NCBI GenBank assembly: GCA_008921705.1
Contig: VFFE01006074.1
Coordinates: 277,797 to 341,796 of the forward strand
Source of the DNA: Burhinus oedicnemus
Lineage: Eukaryota; Chordata; Aves; Charadriiformes; Burhinidae
DNA length: 64,000 nucleotides
Reading direction: 5' to 3'
The notes under the pieces were generated by a model. It was not told where the DNA came from. It made no database searches and worked only from the letters and a program-made list of their open reading frames with translations. A program made the position numbers and the translations under genes. Each line of letters opens with the position of its first letter. Positions within the stretch are counted from its first letter, which is position 1. This document shows positions 34,666 to 47,100 of the stretch, piece by piece.

Positions 34666-37625
34666 AGTCAGATTTAAAGTCATAGGGTCAGGAACTCTCA
34701 TATACTGAGCCTCTTACGTACTACTGATACTTGGATTACAGCTTCTGCTGCAGTGGCATGAATGGTGGATTTTCTGCTCCATCCTCTCCCATCTACCACT
34801 CCATTACAGAGAATTTGGAAGTGCCTCAGCCTCCTAAGGCAGCTAGCTCCATGATAGCAGGGAAACTGAGAGAGTAAAATCAAAGAGGAATTTTTTCTTT
34901 TTGTTTGCATTCAATATGCAGAGATTGAGTTGTTAGTTTGGGGAGTGGGTGAAACCAAACTGAGACTACAAGCACTGCAGCTAATCTTTGCTCAGGTGTG
35001 ATTAACTTCTGTGTGAAACAATATACCATACACCCAAAATACTGTTTGCATGGAGGACCAGCAAGGATCTGAGGAGGCTGAATGTAAATATGAAATAAAA
35101 CTGAGAGAAGGGGAATGAAAACGGGGCCACTTTTTTTTTTTAAAAAAAAAACAAACAACCTAGGATGCCAGTTTTGAGAGGCCTGATTACATGGGTAGAG
35201 GGAGGGACCAACTGCACTTTTTTTCCCTGCATCTATTGCTATGTTCCTGGCTAGGGAGTAGGTTGGGGAGTCAGATATATGGGAGAGGGAATCAGCAGTA
35301 AAAAAGGTACAGAGCATTAGAGCCAGTTTGAAAGCCAGCACTTGCAGCCTGCAGAGGTGCTGGGAGAGAACCAACACACTTTGAGGCAAAATGCTGTGGA
35401 GAAAGTCTCAGAAAGGACTCAAAGAACCTCTCTCATATTGCTCAATTTTCTTCTGCGTCTGGGCCACCATGACTTCATGTATATCCTTAGTAAAGCCATT
35501 AGGATAGCATCAAAGATACCCGACTGCCTCACTTACTCCTTCCATAGTATTTGACTGCTTGGCAACATGTTTGCTGAAGGTGTTTGGACCTGCTGTGTCA
35601 CACACTCTGGAGCAGGATGCCTTAGCACAAACGTGCAAGAAGGTCATGCAGAGCAGGAGAGTCTGGGCAGCAGGGCTGACCTGCCCTGTGTTTCAGGTCT
35701 TTTTCTCCTGACTTTTGCTTCCTAGAAAACAGGATTAAAATGATGGGGTTTGATGCCAAATCACATGGAGGGTCCATTTCGATGGGTTCTGTGACTTATC
35801 CCAGATGCCTGGAGCGACAGCTTTTGAATCCTGCTCCTCACATTGCCTCTTAAGCGCTGGACTCTTAAAAAGAGCAGAGCTCGTTTACAGACCTTCAGCG
35901 CTGGCTTTGCAGGGGAAGCGGGAGGGGGGCTGCCTCTCCAGAAAGGTTCCTGTCCAAGAGGCTGGGAACGGAAGCAGGTTCACCGCGGTGTGAACAAAGG
36001 CCTCCAGGCACACCAGAGAGCATCTGCTCACCAGCTGATGGTAGTGCACCTGCTGAACAAGTGCGGCCGCGCTGCTCCCCTCCCTACCCTGCTTTCTGCA
36101 GACCCAAGACCTGGTTATCCACACTTCCATGTGCGGCATCGCTCAATGCCAGTTCCAGCACACCAGAGAAACACCTGGAAGGAGGAAGAGCAGCTGCTGG
36201 GGGCCCTGTTGGCAGCAATGTGGAAACTGAGGCAGAAGCTGGTTCTAGCATAGGGCTACGTTGTCAGCTCTCAGATGCTGGCCCTGACAAAGAGGTTTTA
36301 ACTGAGCCTCCGTTAAAGCTTCCGCAGCCATACTGAAGCCCAGAACTAAATCCTACCGTGTCAGAGGGTGACTATTTCTTAATTGTTGCAATATTTCTTC
36401 TGGGACTGGTCACCAGGCCTGGCATCAAAAGGGTGATTTTGAATTGTAGAAAACTCTTCTGTGGGTTTTGTGCTAAGAGTGACTGAAACTTGCTACCGGT
36501 TCATTTCAACTACATCCACCCAACCGTAACTCACTACTGCATACAAGTTCAGCAGGAACATTCCCAAAACCCCCGTAGAAGAAATTTACGGTTGCTCAAC
36601 GCTCTGTTACTGGCGGCCACAACTGTGTGCGCTCCACATGTCTTTGTAATCACTTAATGACTCATTTCCTTAATCTCTCATTTCCTATAGCCTTATTACA
36701 AGCGATTCATAAACCCAGATCCATAGCCGTTCTCTGGCTGTAGTCAGGAAGCACTGAACTGACTCTGCATCTGGTTGGTTGGCTGAAGTACCCCTCTCTG
36801 TTCCCCTCTGAAACTTTCCACTGGACCCTGTCTTTTGCTGCAGTGACACCTACTGATGAGGTAAGAGTGTATTAACTACACGTTCCCTCGTTGCCAAACC
36901 CAGGCAGCAACCACTTCCTGGCTCTAACCAGATGTTTCTGCTCTTCTGGAGCACATTTCACACTACACCGGGAGAAGTTTTGCACGGTCTTGACTGCGAT
37001 GTGTCAGTGGCCAGCGGACCTGAACAGAGATCACTGCAGCAGGAGGAAATCGTTCTTCATGTCCAGGCTTCTCGTTCGGCCATCAACCAACTGATGGCCT
37101 TAGGAAGCAAACTTTGCAAGGCAGCGTACCCTGGGGTGCTGTGTGGCATTGACTTGGGAAGCAGCTGAAGAGCCAGCATGTTTTTGCTTTCTTCTTCAGG
37201 CTCTTTTTTTCTGAAGAAATAACTACTGCCAGGAAGTCATATCCTTGACACCTCCTCATAACACCCTGTGGTGACTGGGAGATGGGAAGTGACAGCCTGA
37301 GCCCCATTGCTAGGTGCAGCCAGGCCCAGGATTTCTCCTTCAGTGAAAAGCATTTTCCTTTTAAATCCCAGACTTTTCCCTAAACAATTATTTGGAAAAT
37401 TTCAGCTTCACTTAAAACACTACAAAAAAATCACCTGTAGCACCTCAAGAAGAGATGTGATGATTACTGCAGCAGTGCAAGAGGAGAGCCAAGGAAAGAA
37501 TGAAGGAAACAAGGAACACTTTCTCACTGCAGACCTTGGCTTTAACCCACTTCACCATGAAGGTTATCTGTTCTACAATATATCTAAACATTGATTCACA
37601 AGGGAGAAAGTATGATAAAGGAATG
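34666..37625. other. Non-coding sequence, GC-richer at 35.8-36.3 kb
   Basis: No gene recognised. A 169-codon minus frame (34880-35389) crosses the T11/A10 tract and has no known domain. A NotI-type GCGGCCGC occurs near 36062-36069 in a locally GC-richer stretch that is too CpG-poor overall to call an island. GGAAACTGAGGCAGA at about 36220-36234 resembles the antisense MIR tail but is too short to annotate. Confidence 0.5.
35131..35151. repeat. T11/A10 homopolymer palindrome
   Basis: Eleven T followed directly by ten A form a self-complementary tract. It is followed by ACAAACAACC. Tracts of this type are rigid, exclude nucleosomes and can mis-assemble. No element boundary is visible around it. 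Confidence 0.9.
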
Positions 37626-37712
37626 AGGATAGGATAGGATAGGATAGGATAGGATAGGATAGGATAGGATAGGATAGGATAGGATAGGACAGGACAGGAC
37701 AGGACAGGATAG
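37626..37712 (+). repeat. (AGGAT)n pentanucleotide array with an AGGAC sub-block
   Basis: Seventeen complete pentamers: twelve AGGAT, then four consecutive AGGAC, then one AGGAT, ending in a partial AG. The homogeneous AGGAC block inside an otherwise pure array points to spread of one point mutation by slippage or unequal exchange. The array has no stop codon on the minus strand, so a 110-codon open frame there encodes an artefactual SYPIL repeat. Confidence 0.97.
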
Positions 37713-38087
37713 TCAATACATTCCCCAATCTCCCCCCTGCTTTGAGATCCTATCTGACTTTCACTACAGGTTAACATCTCAAAACTGAGGTTAGTGAGCC
37801 AGGGCCAATGGATAAGTGTTGTGAATCAGTGTTGTAAATCCATGATCTCTGAGCCTGTCTGTGACAGAAAGTGCTACAATAATTGTACAGAGGCCTTGGG
37901 ACATATCAGGTCTGCACAAGAGGAGGGGCACTGGAGAGGCTCTATCTCACACTAGAAAATCTGGCTACATTTTAGCCATTGATCTGTGGGATCTGAGTGC
38001 CAGAGGATTAATTCCAATTAATTCTGCACTTCGATGCAGAAGCAATGCATCTTCATCATCCATCTTCCACTTCACCATCACCATGGC
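37713..38087. other. Non-coding unique sequence
   Basis: A short stretch between the pentamer array and the MIR relic with no recognisable feature. Confidence 0.5.
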
Positions 38088-38190
38088 ACAAATGGGGCAA
38101 ATACACTAAGAAGCTAAATGACTTACCCAATGTATCAAGGAGGAGCTTGCTGAGATGCAGCAAAGTAAAGCAGAATCTGCCTACAGCCCA
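38088..38190 (-). repeat. MIR-type SINE relic, antisense
   Basis: On the plus strand the sequence reads AAATGGGGCAAA, then AGAAGCTAAATGACTTACCCAA, then AGCAAAGTAAAGCAGAATC. This is the reverse complement order of the MIR core (TGACTTGCCCAAGG becomes TGACTTACCCAATG here). It is one of the two best-preserved MIR copies in the window. Confidence 0.7.
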
Positions 38191-41100
38191 CAGTAAGGCT
38201 TTCGCCAACAGGTCCTCTTATTAGAAATGACCTCGGATGCTTACTATAAGCTACAGGCTGCAGTATGTCTGGTAGTGTATGTAGCACCACCTCCTTCTGG
38301 ATGGATTTTGCACACCTCTGCTGTCCACTTGTCATGTAAATGCACAGTCTTCTGCACACGAATCTGAATTCTCATTGTTTTGTTACTGTGACTTCTCCTG
38401 TAGGACCCCCCAGAAAAGAGGCCCTATCTTGATGACTTGAGCCCTTCTGAGGATGGGAGGTGCTACTAGAAGAGGAAAATTGTGGATGAAAAGCCTTTCA
38501 TGTTGGGTGAAACTCCATGCTGAGAGGTGTGGGGACAGCAGTTTGAAAAGCTTTTCAGCTTTTTAAGAAACTCTGTCATGGCTGATGGAGACACGAGCAA
38601 GGGGTACTGAACCACAGCATTTCCACAGAGCCCACAAACATAGACAGCAAGATCCTTCATAGATACCAGGTTTGTCCCGAGTAAATCAGAGCTGCCAGAG
38701 TGCAGGGGAAGAGAGAGATGTCCTCAGGGTGGTGCACAGACAGACAGACAGACAGCAGAGCGGCTTTGTAGTGTCTAATTTGTTAGAATAATGCAACAAG
38801 ACAGATCACATAACATGAAAACCTTATCTAACTCTCCCCGTACACAACCTGACCTGGTGCTACAAAGAGCTCCAGTGTTGCCAGCTGAGAAACCACAGTG
38901 TTTGCACTGAGATCTCGCAGTCCCCCAGCGCAACAAGCCATGGCATCGCAACAGATTATCTGTGATTCCCAGTTTTTGCAGGCACAAGAGGTCAGTGCCA
39001 CAGCGCCTGCAGGGAATGTGACTTTTCAGCTGTCTCGCTCTCCCCAGTACACTTTGACCTTTGTGCAATCTAATATCAAAGAACCAATTATTCTCAACAC
39101 TCATATATTTTCCTCCATAGACTCAATGCCACATGGTTGCCGGGGGCAAGACATCATGCTAATCAAGGCAACAATTCAAGGGAAGGCAGTGGGGGGCTGT
39201 CGTGATCGGGAGCCCTGGTTTCTACTTCTGCCTCTCAGCCATGAATACGGAGACAGCCCGCTCCTTCCTTCTCTCTCCCCCCAGTCGTTGCCCTGGTCCT
39301 CTCCAAATATAAGTTATATACAGAAATCAAAGGAGATACACCAATATCTCTTGCCGTACTCAAGTTTCCCTACCACCTATGGGTCTCCTCTTAGTAGAGG
39401 CACCGTTTTCTAGTGCTCATTTCTCTTTCCATTCCTCAGTACCCAGAATTACCTCTCCTTTGTCCTTGTGGCTGCAGCAACTGGAGTCATTGGGAAAGTG
39501 ACACTAGGAAAGGATCACTGCTTTGGTGGGATGAGGGAGAAAAGAGGAGGCTGCAGTCCCACAAGACAGACCCATCCAAGTACTGTACTGCTCACGCAGC
39601 GTCCACAGCTTTGTTTGGCCTCATCTGCCACCAATGCATACTGTGAGCTCTCAGCATCAGGATTAATGAAAGATCAAAGGCCCATCCAGGAAAGGATCTT
39701 GTGTCCAACAGCAGGCATAAGGAGCTGGCTGTAATTTTCACACCCATAAAAGGTGGTTAATGTGCAAGAAAATGCATTAAATGTCACAAAGTACTGACAA
39801 CTTTTTTAACTGGGACCACCAAAATCCTAATGCTAAGGAGAAAACACATTTCCCAGTTGTGCTGAGTATTCGTCCCACCACAGCTTGTCAAAATATATAT
39901 GTATTACAGGGTATACCTGAGCCCAAACAGGTTAGAAATTCAGTTTCAAGTGCATAGAGACACCCACTTTCCCAGGCTAATGAGGTACCGCAACATGGCC
40001 TCAAATAGAGTAAGATGAGGAGAACCCACCTTGTCAGCTCCTAAGAGGAAGATGTTTTACAGATATTTTATATGTTTTAATAGCATTGTTGACTGTTCTG
40101 TCACTAAGTCTCAAGGGCTTTTTCAGTGGAAAGTATGGAGTGCTGAGTGAGCGTGCTGGAAAATCATTCATCCCCTGCAGACAGGTGGGGTTAATTCTGA
40201 CTAGCACAAACCTAACGGGGGGATGGGGAAAGCGCATAAACACACAGAAGAAATAGAAGTTTAAAGACTTACTGCACAGTTAAATCAGACAGGTAGGATT
40301 ATGCTTCAGCATCATTTGTTTTCCTATAATTGTTCCAGGTTTCTTTGTTGCAAACTAAAAACACCTACACAGGGCCCGCAAGCTTCAAATCCCCCTTGCA
40401 CTACATGCAGGCGGTGACTGTACTTTAAAAGAGCCCAGCATTGTTCTGTGGCACATCCTGGGGTGCAAATCAGCTGAAATTTAACCTTAATCGCTATGGG
40501 TAATCAGTGGAAAGGGCTCAGTTCAGGCTACAAGTGTAAACAAGGATGAGGCTGAAAACACTCAAAGCTTCTTAAGGAGGAAAAGTATGAGGCAGGGATG
40601 TTTTTGGCTAAGACAAAGACATCATATTTCAGAAAAAAGACCAAATGCTCAGATTATAGAGCATTCAGACATGCATATGTGAGCAGTCTTCCTCTTTCAT
40701 AGCAGGATGCAAATGCTTCCTATCTTTCTTCTTGCAAACAGAAGAGACAATTTCAACCTGAATAAGTTTGATTTTAAATGAAAATAAAGTCAATATTCCC
40801 CCTCCCAAAAGGAACTTGCAAAATATGAGAGCAGAAAAGCAAAACACTACAACTGAAATGCTTGCTTGTCTCCTTCAACATTAGGGTCCTTAGAGAGTTA
40901 GAGCTGCTCTACACCAAAAGTAAAAGCATTACATACCAGTGCTCCAAAAAAAAGAAAAAAAGAAAAAGGTGGAGAAAGTTAGAGGCTGAGGTGTCTTTTT
41001 TGCAACTGGAGCCCTGAAAAGATAGAAAACATATGCTTTGCCTTCCTGATATGTATGTATTTTTTTAAAGGAACGAAGCTACTGGAGAAATTGAAAAGGA

Positions 41101-44100
41101 TGACTCCTGGTACTTAAGTGGAAGATGGAAGCTAAATTCTGTCTAATCAAGACTCTATGAAATGGGTGTGTGGGAGAAGAAAAGAGGAGAGGGAACCTTT
41201 TCTTACCAGGAGACACATATCCAAGGAGCTCCTGTGTGGGAGCTAATGTTGTGGCTGTGCTGGTGCAGGTCCTATTGGGTAATCAGGTCCTCCAGCCAAT
41301 AAAGGAAATGAGCTGCTGGTCCTGGCCCACAACACCTTAGCTCTCTGGGTCTGTGGCCTTGATCCTCCAAGGACTGATGGATCCGTGTGGAGCTCTGGTC
41401 ATGTCTTGCCAATCTCACCATCACTCATGCTCCCCAGTCTCCGGTTTTCTGATCCAAGTTGTGCATGCCCTGGGGCTCCTGCCTGTGTGTGTTTTAGTAC
41501 ACGGCTTGGAAGGTCAGGGAAGTTGGCCCCGTGCGATTTATATCAAAAGCCTTCAAAGCCCACCCTTTTCTACACCTGTCCCCTATTTCTTTGTCTTTTA
41601 TTAATTACACTTTATTAATTGTTTTGCTTTCCACTGGAGGCCTAGGGAAGAAAGAAGCACGTGAATCGCCTCCCTTGGAAGCAACAAGTGTCTCAAAGTT
41701 GCCCCGTGAGATGGATCATTTATCTTATTCCCAGATTTAGGAAGAGATAGTGGCCACATCCTGGCAGGTTTTGAGGGTGCTGCAGGGGCCGAGTCCCTCC
41801 CAGTTAGCTCGTCTCCCAAGAACTTATCTTCTGGCTTGATCAGACCTTCAGATCACGCAAGAGGAAAACTGTTGAAAGGAGGAGGTGGGTGAGGGGGATG
41901 TGTTTCTTACTTTGTTTCAGAGGCAACTCCATAAATCTCCACACATTAAGGCCTTCCATATGCTGTTTTTCAATATCAGGTTGTCACTTCAAGCTGTCTG
42001 ACGTGAACTGTGGGATGGGTCTGCTCTCTTCTCCAGAACTCATTCACATCCCACCCAGATGCCAGTGAAAGTTGAAAAGAACAGTGGAAAATGCAAAAGA
42101 TGACAGTTTGGAGCATAGATGTTTTCCAGAGTTGCAACCTATTGACCCATTTTCATCAGGCTCAGTGGCATAGCCTGTATATCAGGATCAGCGAACATCA
42201 CCAGAAGAAGGAAAAGGATAGTCTAAAAAAAAATCAAAATCAAACCATTCTCCTGCTGTATTTAAAGCAGCCAAATACTGCCTTCCTCAGCTCCCCCAGA
42301 TCCTCCTGGAGATCTAGCATCCAACTTGGAGATTTCTGACTATATTACAAAAAGATGTTTTGGAGTTCAGCAGGGGGCTGACATCTATTATCAGAGCTCT
42401 TTTTTTTTTTTGCCTTTTTTTTTTTTTAGGGGGAAAATATGAATGTATATGGGTCTACAAACCATTTTGCTCTTACTATTATATCTCTTGCTATCTGTAC
42501 GTGCTCAAAGGCAAGAGTTGCAGAAGCAGGCAGGAACAGAGCCAGCAATGGGAGAAAAACAGCATTGCAAACGTGAAGTGGGCTGTGAGTTCTACTTAAA
42601 TCCCAGTGGCATAGGTCTCAGAAAGTTTGCAAGTGCACATCTGACGCTCAACTTTGCAGCTGCTTCTGCTCTTTATGCGATGCAAAGAATTGTTAAATCC
42701 TGGATCCTAAAATTGAGCATTAGATCTCCTTCTGGATCCCATTGCACATCTCGGGTTCATCTAAATTCTTGGGGGTTGGGGGACAAGGCAGACCACCGGA
42801 CATGCAAATATCTGATTACTTATAAGCACAAGAAACCACCAAAGAAACTTTTAAAAAAACGTTTTTTCCAATCTCCTGGATTTCTGGAGACAGGTGTTTA
42901 AAATTAATGCTGTGTGACTCATTGACACAGGTTATTCTGGAAATCAAAGGCAGAAGTGGATTAAAAACCAGGTAAGTTTTGGGAGAACAAGTCCACTGGT
43001 AATTAATACAACAGTCTAAATCCAGCCTTCAGCTTGAAAGGTTCCGAAACAAGTAATTGCTGAGAGGATCACATGAGGAAATACTACTTTATACGTGACT
43101 GGATTTTATGCTCTCCCTTTAAATATACGCTATGGGTCATATTGCTGAGAGAGTGTCCTGGGAGACATGGCTCATCTTATCTGAAACTTGGAGAAAAGTG
43201 AGGAGGAAAAGTGAAATATGTCTTCTTTTTTACCCTTTAAAATCTTCTCTCTGAAGAAGCTTGATTCAAATTGGGAGCTAGTCAAGTTCAAACTGGAAAG
43301 TTAGGGAAAACTCTAACTTCCTCCAAATAGCTGTATGTAGGGTTAGGGAAGAAAACCCAAACAAACACGGCCTTCCACAGGGTTTTGTTGTCTTGGTACT
43401 CTCATGGGAGCATTGCTGTGATATTTGAGAACCTATAGCCCCTGCAACTAGGATTCAGCTGTGAAAGCGATGATAAGCAGTAGTGACTAGGAATAGCAGA
43501 GAACCAGGCTTCAGTGACACAACTGCCTCTTCTAGTCCTCACTTCTTTGTTTGCCTACTGCATTAATAGTCAGATATTTCCATTCAGTACCGACAGGTTG
43601 TATCGGGGGCGGCACGGGGCTTGTACCTGGGGATAGATGTATATTTCAAATCAATTTTTCTGGGATGATACAAGCTCTTTTGCACTCTTCTCAGCCCTTT
43701 GCTTCTGCCAACTACTATCAGTTGGGAAGAAAAAAAAACACCCCAAAAAGCATTTTACTTTGCTCCAGTTGGCCTTAGCCCACCAGCCCATTCCACACAG
43801 AGTCAAATCCAGCTGTCAAGCAGTAATGGATTTTTTTTCCTTGCCCTGATCATTCCTGGGCTGACGCTGAACTGATAACCTCAGAGACTGTCTTTTTGGG
43901 CTGGCTACAGACCAAGAATGTAATTTCACAAAGAAGTGCTGAGGTTTCAGAAACAAGGTTTTGCTGCAATGTGGAATGAAGCTGGGACATTTTAAACACT
44001 GTCAAGAGACAGCGAGTGCCCTCGCTGCCTCCTGCCCCTCGCTGAATTCCCCACCTTCCTCCTGGAGAGCAGAGCACTGATCTGCGTTGTGGAAAACTCA

Positions 44101-46631
44101 GGTTTGGATGGCCCCTGAGTGGGTTTCTTCTCACTTTTAAAGTTTGCATGCCTGGAAATTCATTGGACTGTGGGACAGAGTGAGTGAAATGTCTTATTTC
44201 TTGCATGCCAGGACAGATTAGTGGAGTGACCACCCAGAACAGCCTCCCTTTGGCAACAGGGGTGAGGCTCCCTGGGGCAGGGGCATCAGTGCGTTGTCTC
44301 CAAGGAAGTAACCAGCTGCTTTAGCTCTCTTTGGCCCCTAAAACTCATCTTATCTGTGTGCCACAGACTTCTGCCTCTTCCGTTGAGTCTGCTCTTTATG
44401 TAGTCTTGTTCAGCTGAGGGGGCAGAACCACCTGGCAGAAACCCTCAGTGAACAGGGACCATTTTAAAAAGAACCAAGGTGAAAAGACCCTGGTTTGCAC
44501 CCAGAAAACCAGCAAAACATAGCCAGAATCTGAGGTTGAATCTCCCCGCTTCAAATGAGCACCTAGTTGCTTCTTTCTTGACCACACCTACCATTGCGGG
44601 TAAGAGACACTTTTCTCTGAAATCAATACATTTCCAAAAAAACTTTCTGTTTTAATAACAATCAACAATGAAATTGTCACAAGACCCCAGGCAAAATCCA
44701 CTGTCAAGCATGGCAAGATGGATCCATCACTTCCATGGAATTTGCTTTAATGCTGTCAGAAAGTACCCACCCTGAAAATTAGTTAGCAACAAAGCCAGTT
44801 GGGCCCCATTGCAAAGAACTGCACTGAGTGGGAACTCAGCCTAACAAGGCAAGAGCCATTTATAATGCTAATACCCTTCCCAGGAACATGCAGAAAATCC
44901 CTAGCTGAATTGCTCTGAGGCTTGGATGTCCCTATCAGCCCCACAGCACCTCCTGTTTCCTCTTGCAATCCTTGAGACGGTCCTCAAAACTTGCACCTTT
45001 TTTTTGTCAGGGGACAAAGCTGCGGCAGAACACAGCGCAACCTGTTTCTGTGCTAACTTATTCTCCGTGCCTCCTCATCTTCCCTCCCTGATGTCAACAG
45101 GCACAAGGGAGAAGCCAAACATTGCAGTTTACCATCTTAATCAAAGAGGCATGCTCCTGACTCTGCTGAGGGCTTCTGTACCCTCCCAGGTATGGTGCGG
45201 CTGAAGAGGATACTGGGGCTGCTAGAAAGCCCGGCGCTAAAGGGCTTCCATATTTATCTGGATGCGTAGCTGAGTGACTTGCATGTGTTCTCTGCTGCCG
45301 ACCGGCACTCTATTAGTCTGCTTAGTGGATCTGTACAACAACAGGCAGCCTCGCGTGGTACTGCCACATTTCCAGACAAGTAAAAATGCAACTAAAACTT
45401 GCAAGGTTTGTTTATAGCTTGAATTTTCCCTCAGTGCATTTGTTCCTTTGCTTGTGTGCATGAGAATGTGTGTCAAGGGGGAAGGGAATGGTTCCTAAAA
45501 GAAATAAAATGTTTGTGGAATGGTGTCTGCTGTCTTATCTGACAGGAGTTCACCAGCCCTAATGGAGAAATCCCAGTCTAGGCATCATGGTATATGTGTG
45601 GACGGTGTGAAGGAGAGGGAGAAAAGAGAAAAAAATGCAATATTGTTTTTAAGTGGCTTATTTCCTTCCTCTCAGATACCAAACAAAATTTTAATGATGA
45701 AACCTGCTAACAGCTGGGGCTAATTTTGAGGTTGTTTTTATGGCAAGAGCAACAAGACAATAAAAGGCCAGCCCCAAATGTGGCTTAGTTCAAGCGTTTA
45801 TCCCAGCAGATCCTCTAAAATAGTTATGATTCGACCTCCTCCATCCCCATTGCGTCGCCTCTGCCTGGTAGCTGTGTGTCACGGGGATGCGATCACACGC
45901 TACACCTCTCCTCCAAAGGATGCGGAGGCCTCTGTAGCTCCTTGCTTAGCAAATTGCAAGGCAGGACCAGGGCCTGCGGGGTTCATTTGGGGACTCCCTG
46001 GAAATGACGTCAGTGCTTACATTTATATGTCACCAGATTTTTGAAAATTTTTCCACTTTGTTGCTAGTTGGCCCCTCCCTATCCAGGGTCTTCCCCATCT
46101 ACTGTGGAGGAAGACTTGTCGTCGCAAGGTTGCCCAGGGCTCATGGGAGTTTCAGAGCCATTTGTTACTGTAGGATGCACGGCTCTTGCTGCATAATAAG
46201 GTGGATTGTAACACTCTCCTGGGACTTTGAGAAGGGCTTGGCTGCACTCAACAGCCCGTTTCATAGGATTATCTCCACACAGACCTGAGCTGGGGTGGTT
46301 GATAGGGTTGAGTTTTTTGGAAAAAACAATTTTCTAGCCCTAAGCCTCGTTGTACCCAGGTCCCCCAGGAGTGCCCATGGTGGGGCATGGAGTGGAGCAG
46401 GAGACCCACCAGCCATCAAGGAAGTCCCTCAGCCCGGGACCCACCTTTGGCAGGGGAGGAAGGAACGTGACAGACACAAGCTTAGCCTTCTAGCGCTGTT
46501 TGGAGCTTAAATAACCGCCATAGGTTGTTAAACTAAAGCCATCAGCTCCGGGGATAGCGGAGGGCACCAGCTGAAGGGCAAAGAAAGCCTCCTTTCACGA
46601 GTGAGAACCAGCGCCTCTTGCGACGCTGCCA
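38191..46631. other. Non-coding unique sequence with small simple repeats
   Basis: A (CAGA)n tract lies near 38738-38754, A-rich runs at about 40946-40968, and paired T-tracts (T11 at 42401-42411, T13 at 42415-42427 ending in AG). Frames of up to 171 codons (38898-39413, starting only at a GTG) show no domain I recognise. No gene or interspersed repeat can be supported. Confidence 0.5.
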
Positions 46632-47100
46632 TATAAAATCACGCAGCACCTGTTAGATCTTTTCTCACTCCACTCTCAAGATGCAGGAACAGCTTGGCTC
46701 TATAAAAGCCCTGATGTGTTTGTTTTCATTCTGAAGAGCTAATCCAAACCTCTCTCTTCCCAAAGGACAGGGAAGGAGGGGCTGAAGGGGGTATTTTTAT
46801 TTTTTTCCTTCTGCTGGGGAAACAGGTTGGAGCTGTTAAAATAATTGGCAGCAGTAGATTCCTGCAGATTTCTTTGGCTGCATTTTAAAATAGAGAGGTT
46901 TTCTTCTTCTCCCTCTCTCCCCTTGTTTTTTTGTCTTCTGATTTAGCCATAAAATTGCCACTTATGACATTAGCAGTTGCAGAAAGCAGGAGTTTTCCTC
47001 ATTAGAGCGGCTCTGCTCATGGGCTCTGGTAATATCATTTAGTGGGAAGGACCTTGCCAAAAGGCTATAAAACCAGCTGAGGACTCACACGGCAGTGTCA
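46632..47100 (+). promoter_or_regulatory. Cluster of three TATA boxes in one orientation
   Basis: TATAAAA occurs at 46632, 46701 and 47066, all on the plus strand within 440 bases. The last (GGCTATAAAACC) has a GC-rich flank on each side, as in strong core promoters, and a CA initiator-like dinucleotide lies about 34 bases downstream at 47099-47100. A pyrimidine-rich run (46899-46924) and a segment rich in TTAG/ATTAG motifs (46945-47042) lie between. A promoter of an unannotated transcript or a first exon running rightward is possible. No downstream exon is recognised. Confidence 0.25.

Noticed and set aside
34880..35389. 169-codon open frame on the minus strand
   Set aside because: It runs through the T11/A10 tract, which gives an artefactual lysine run. 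No family resemblance.
36216..36240. Antisense MIR tail (GGAAACTGAGGCAGA)
   Set aside because: Only about 15 bases match and the core is absent.
35880..36260. CpG island around GCGGCCGC
   Set aside because: GC is locally raised but CpG dinucleotides are too sparse over 200 bases by eye.
37445..37777. Repetitive SYPIL-type protein on the minus strand
   Set aside because: It is a direct translation of the AGGAT microsatellite, not a gene.
38898..39413. 171-codon open frame on the plus strand
   Set aside because: It has a GTG start only, low-complexity serine-rich sequence and no splice or domain evidence.
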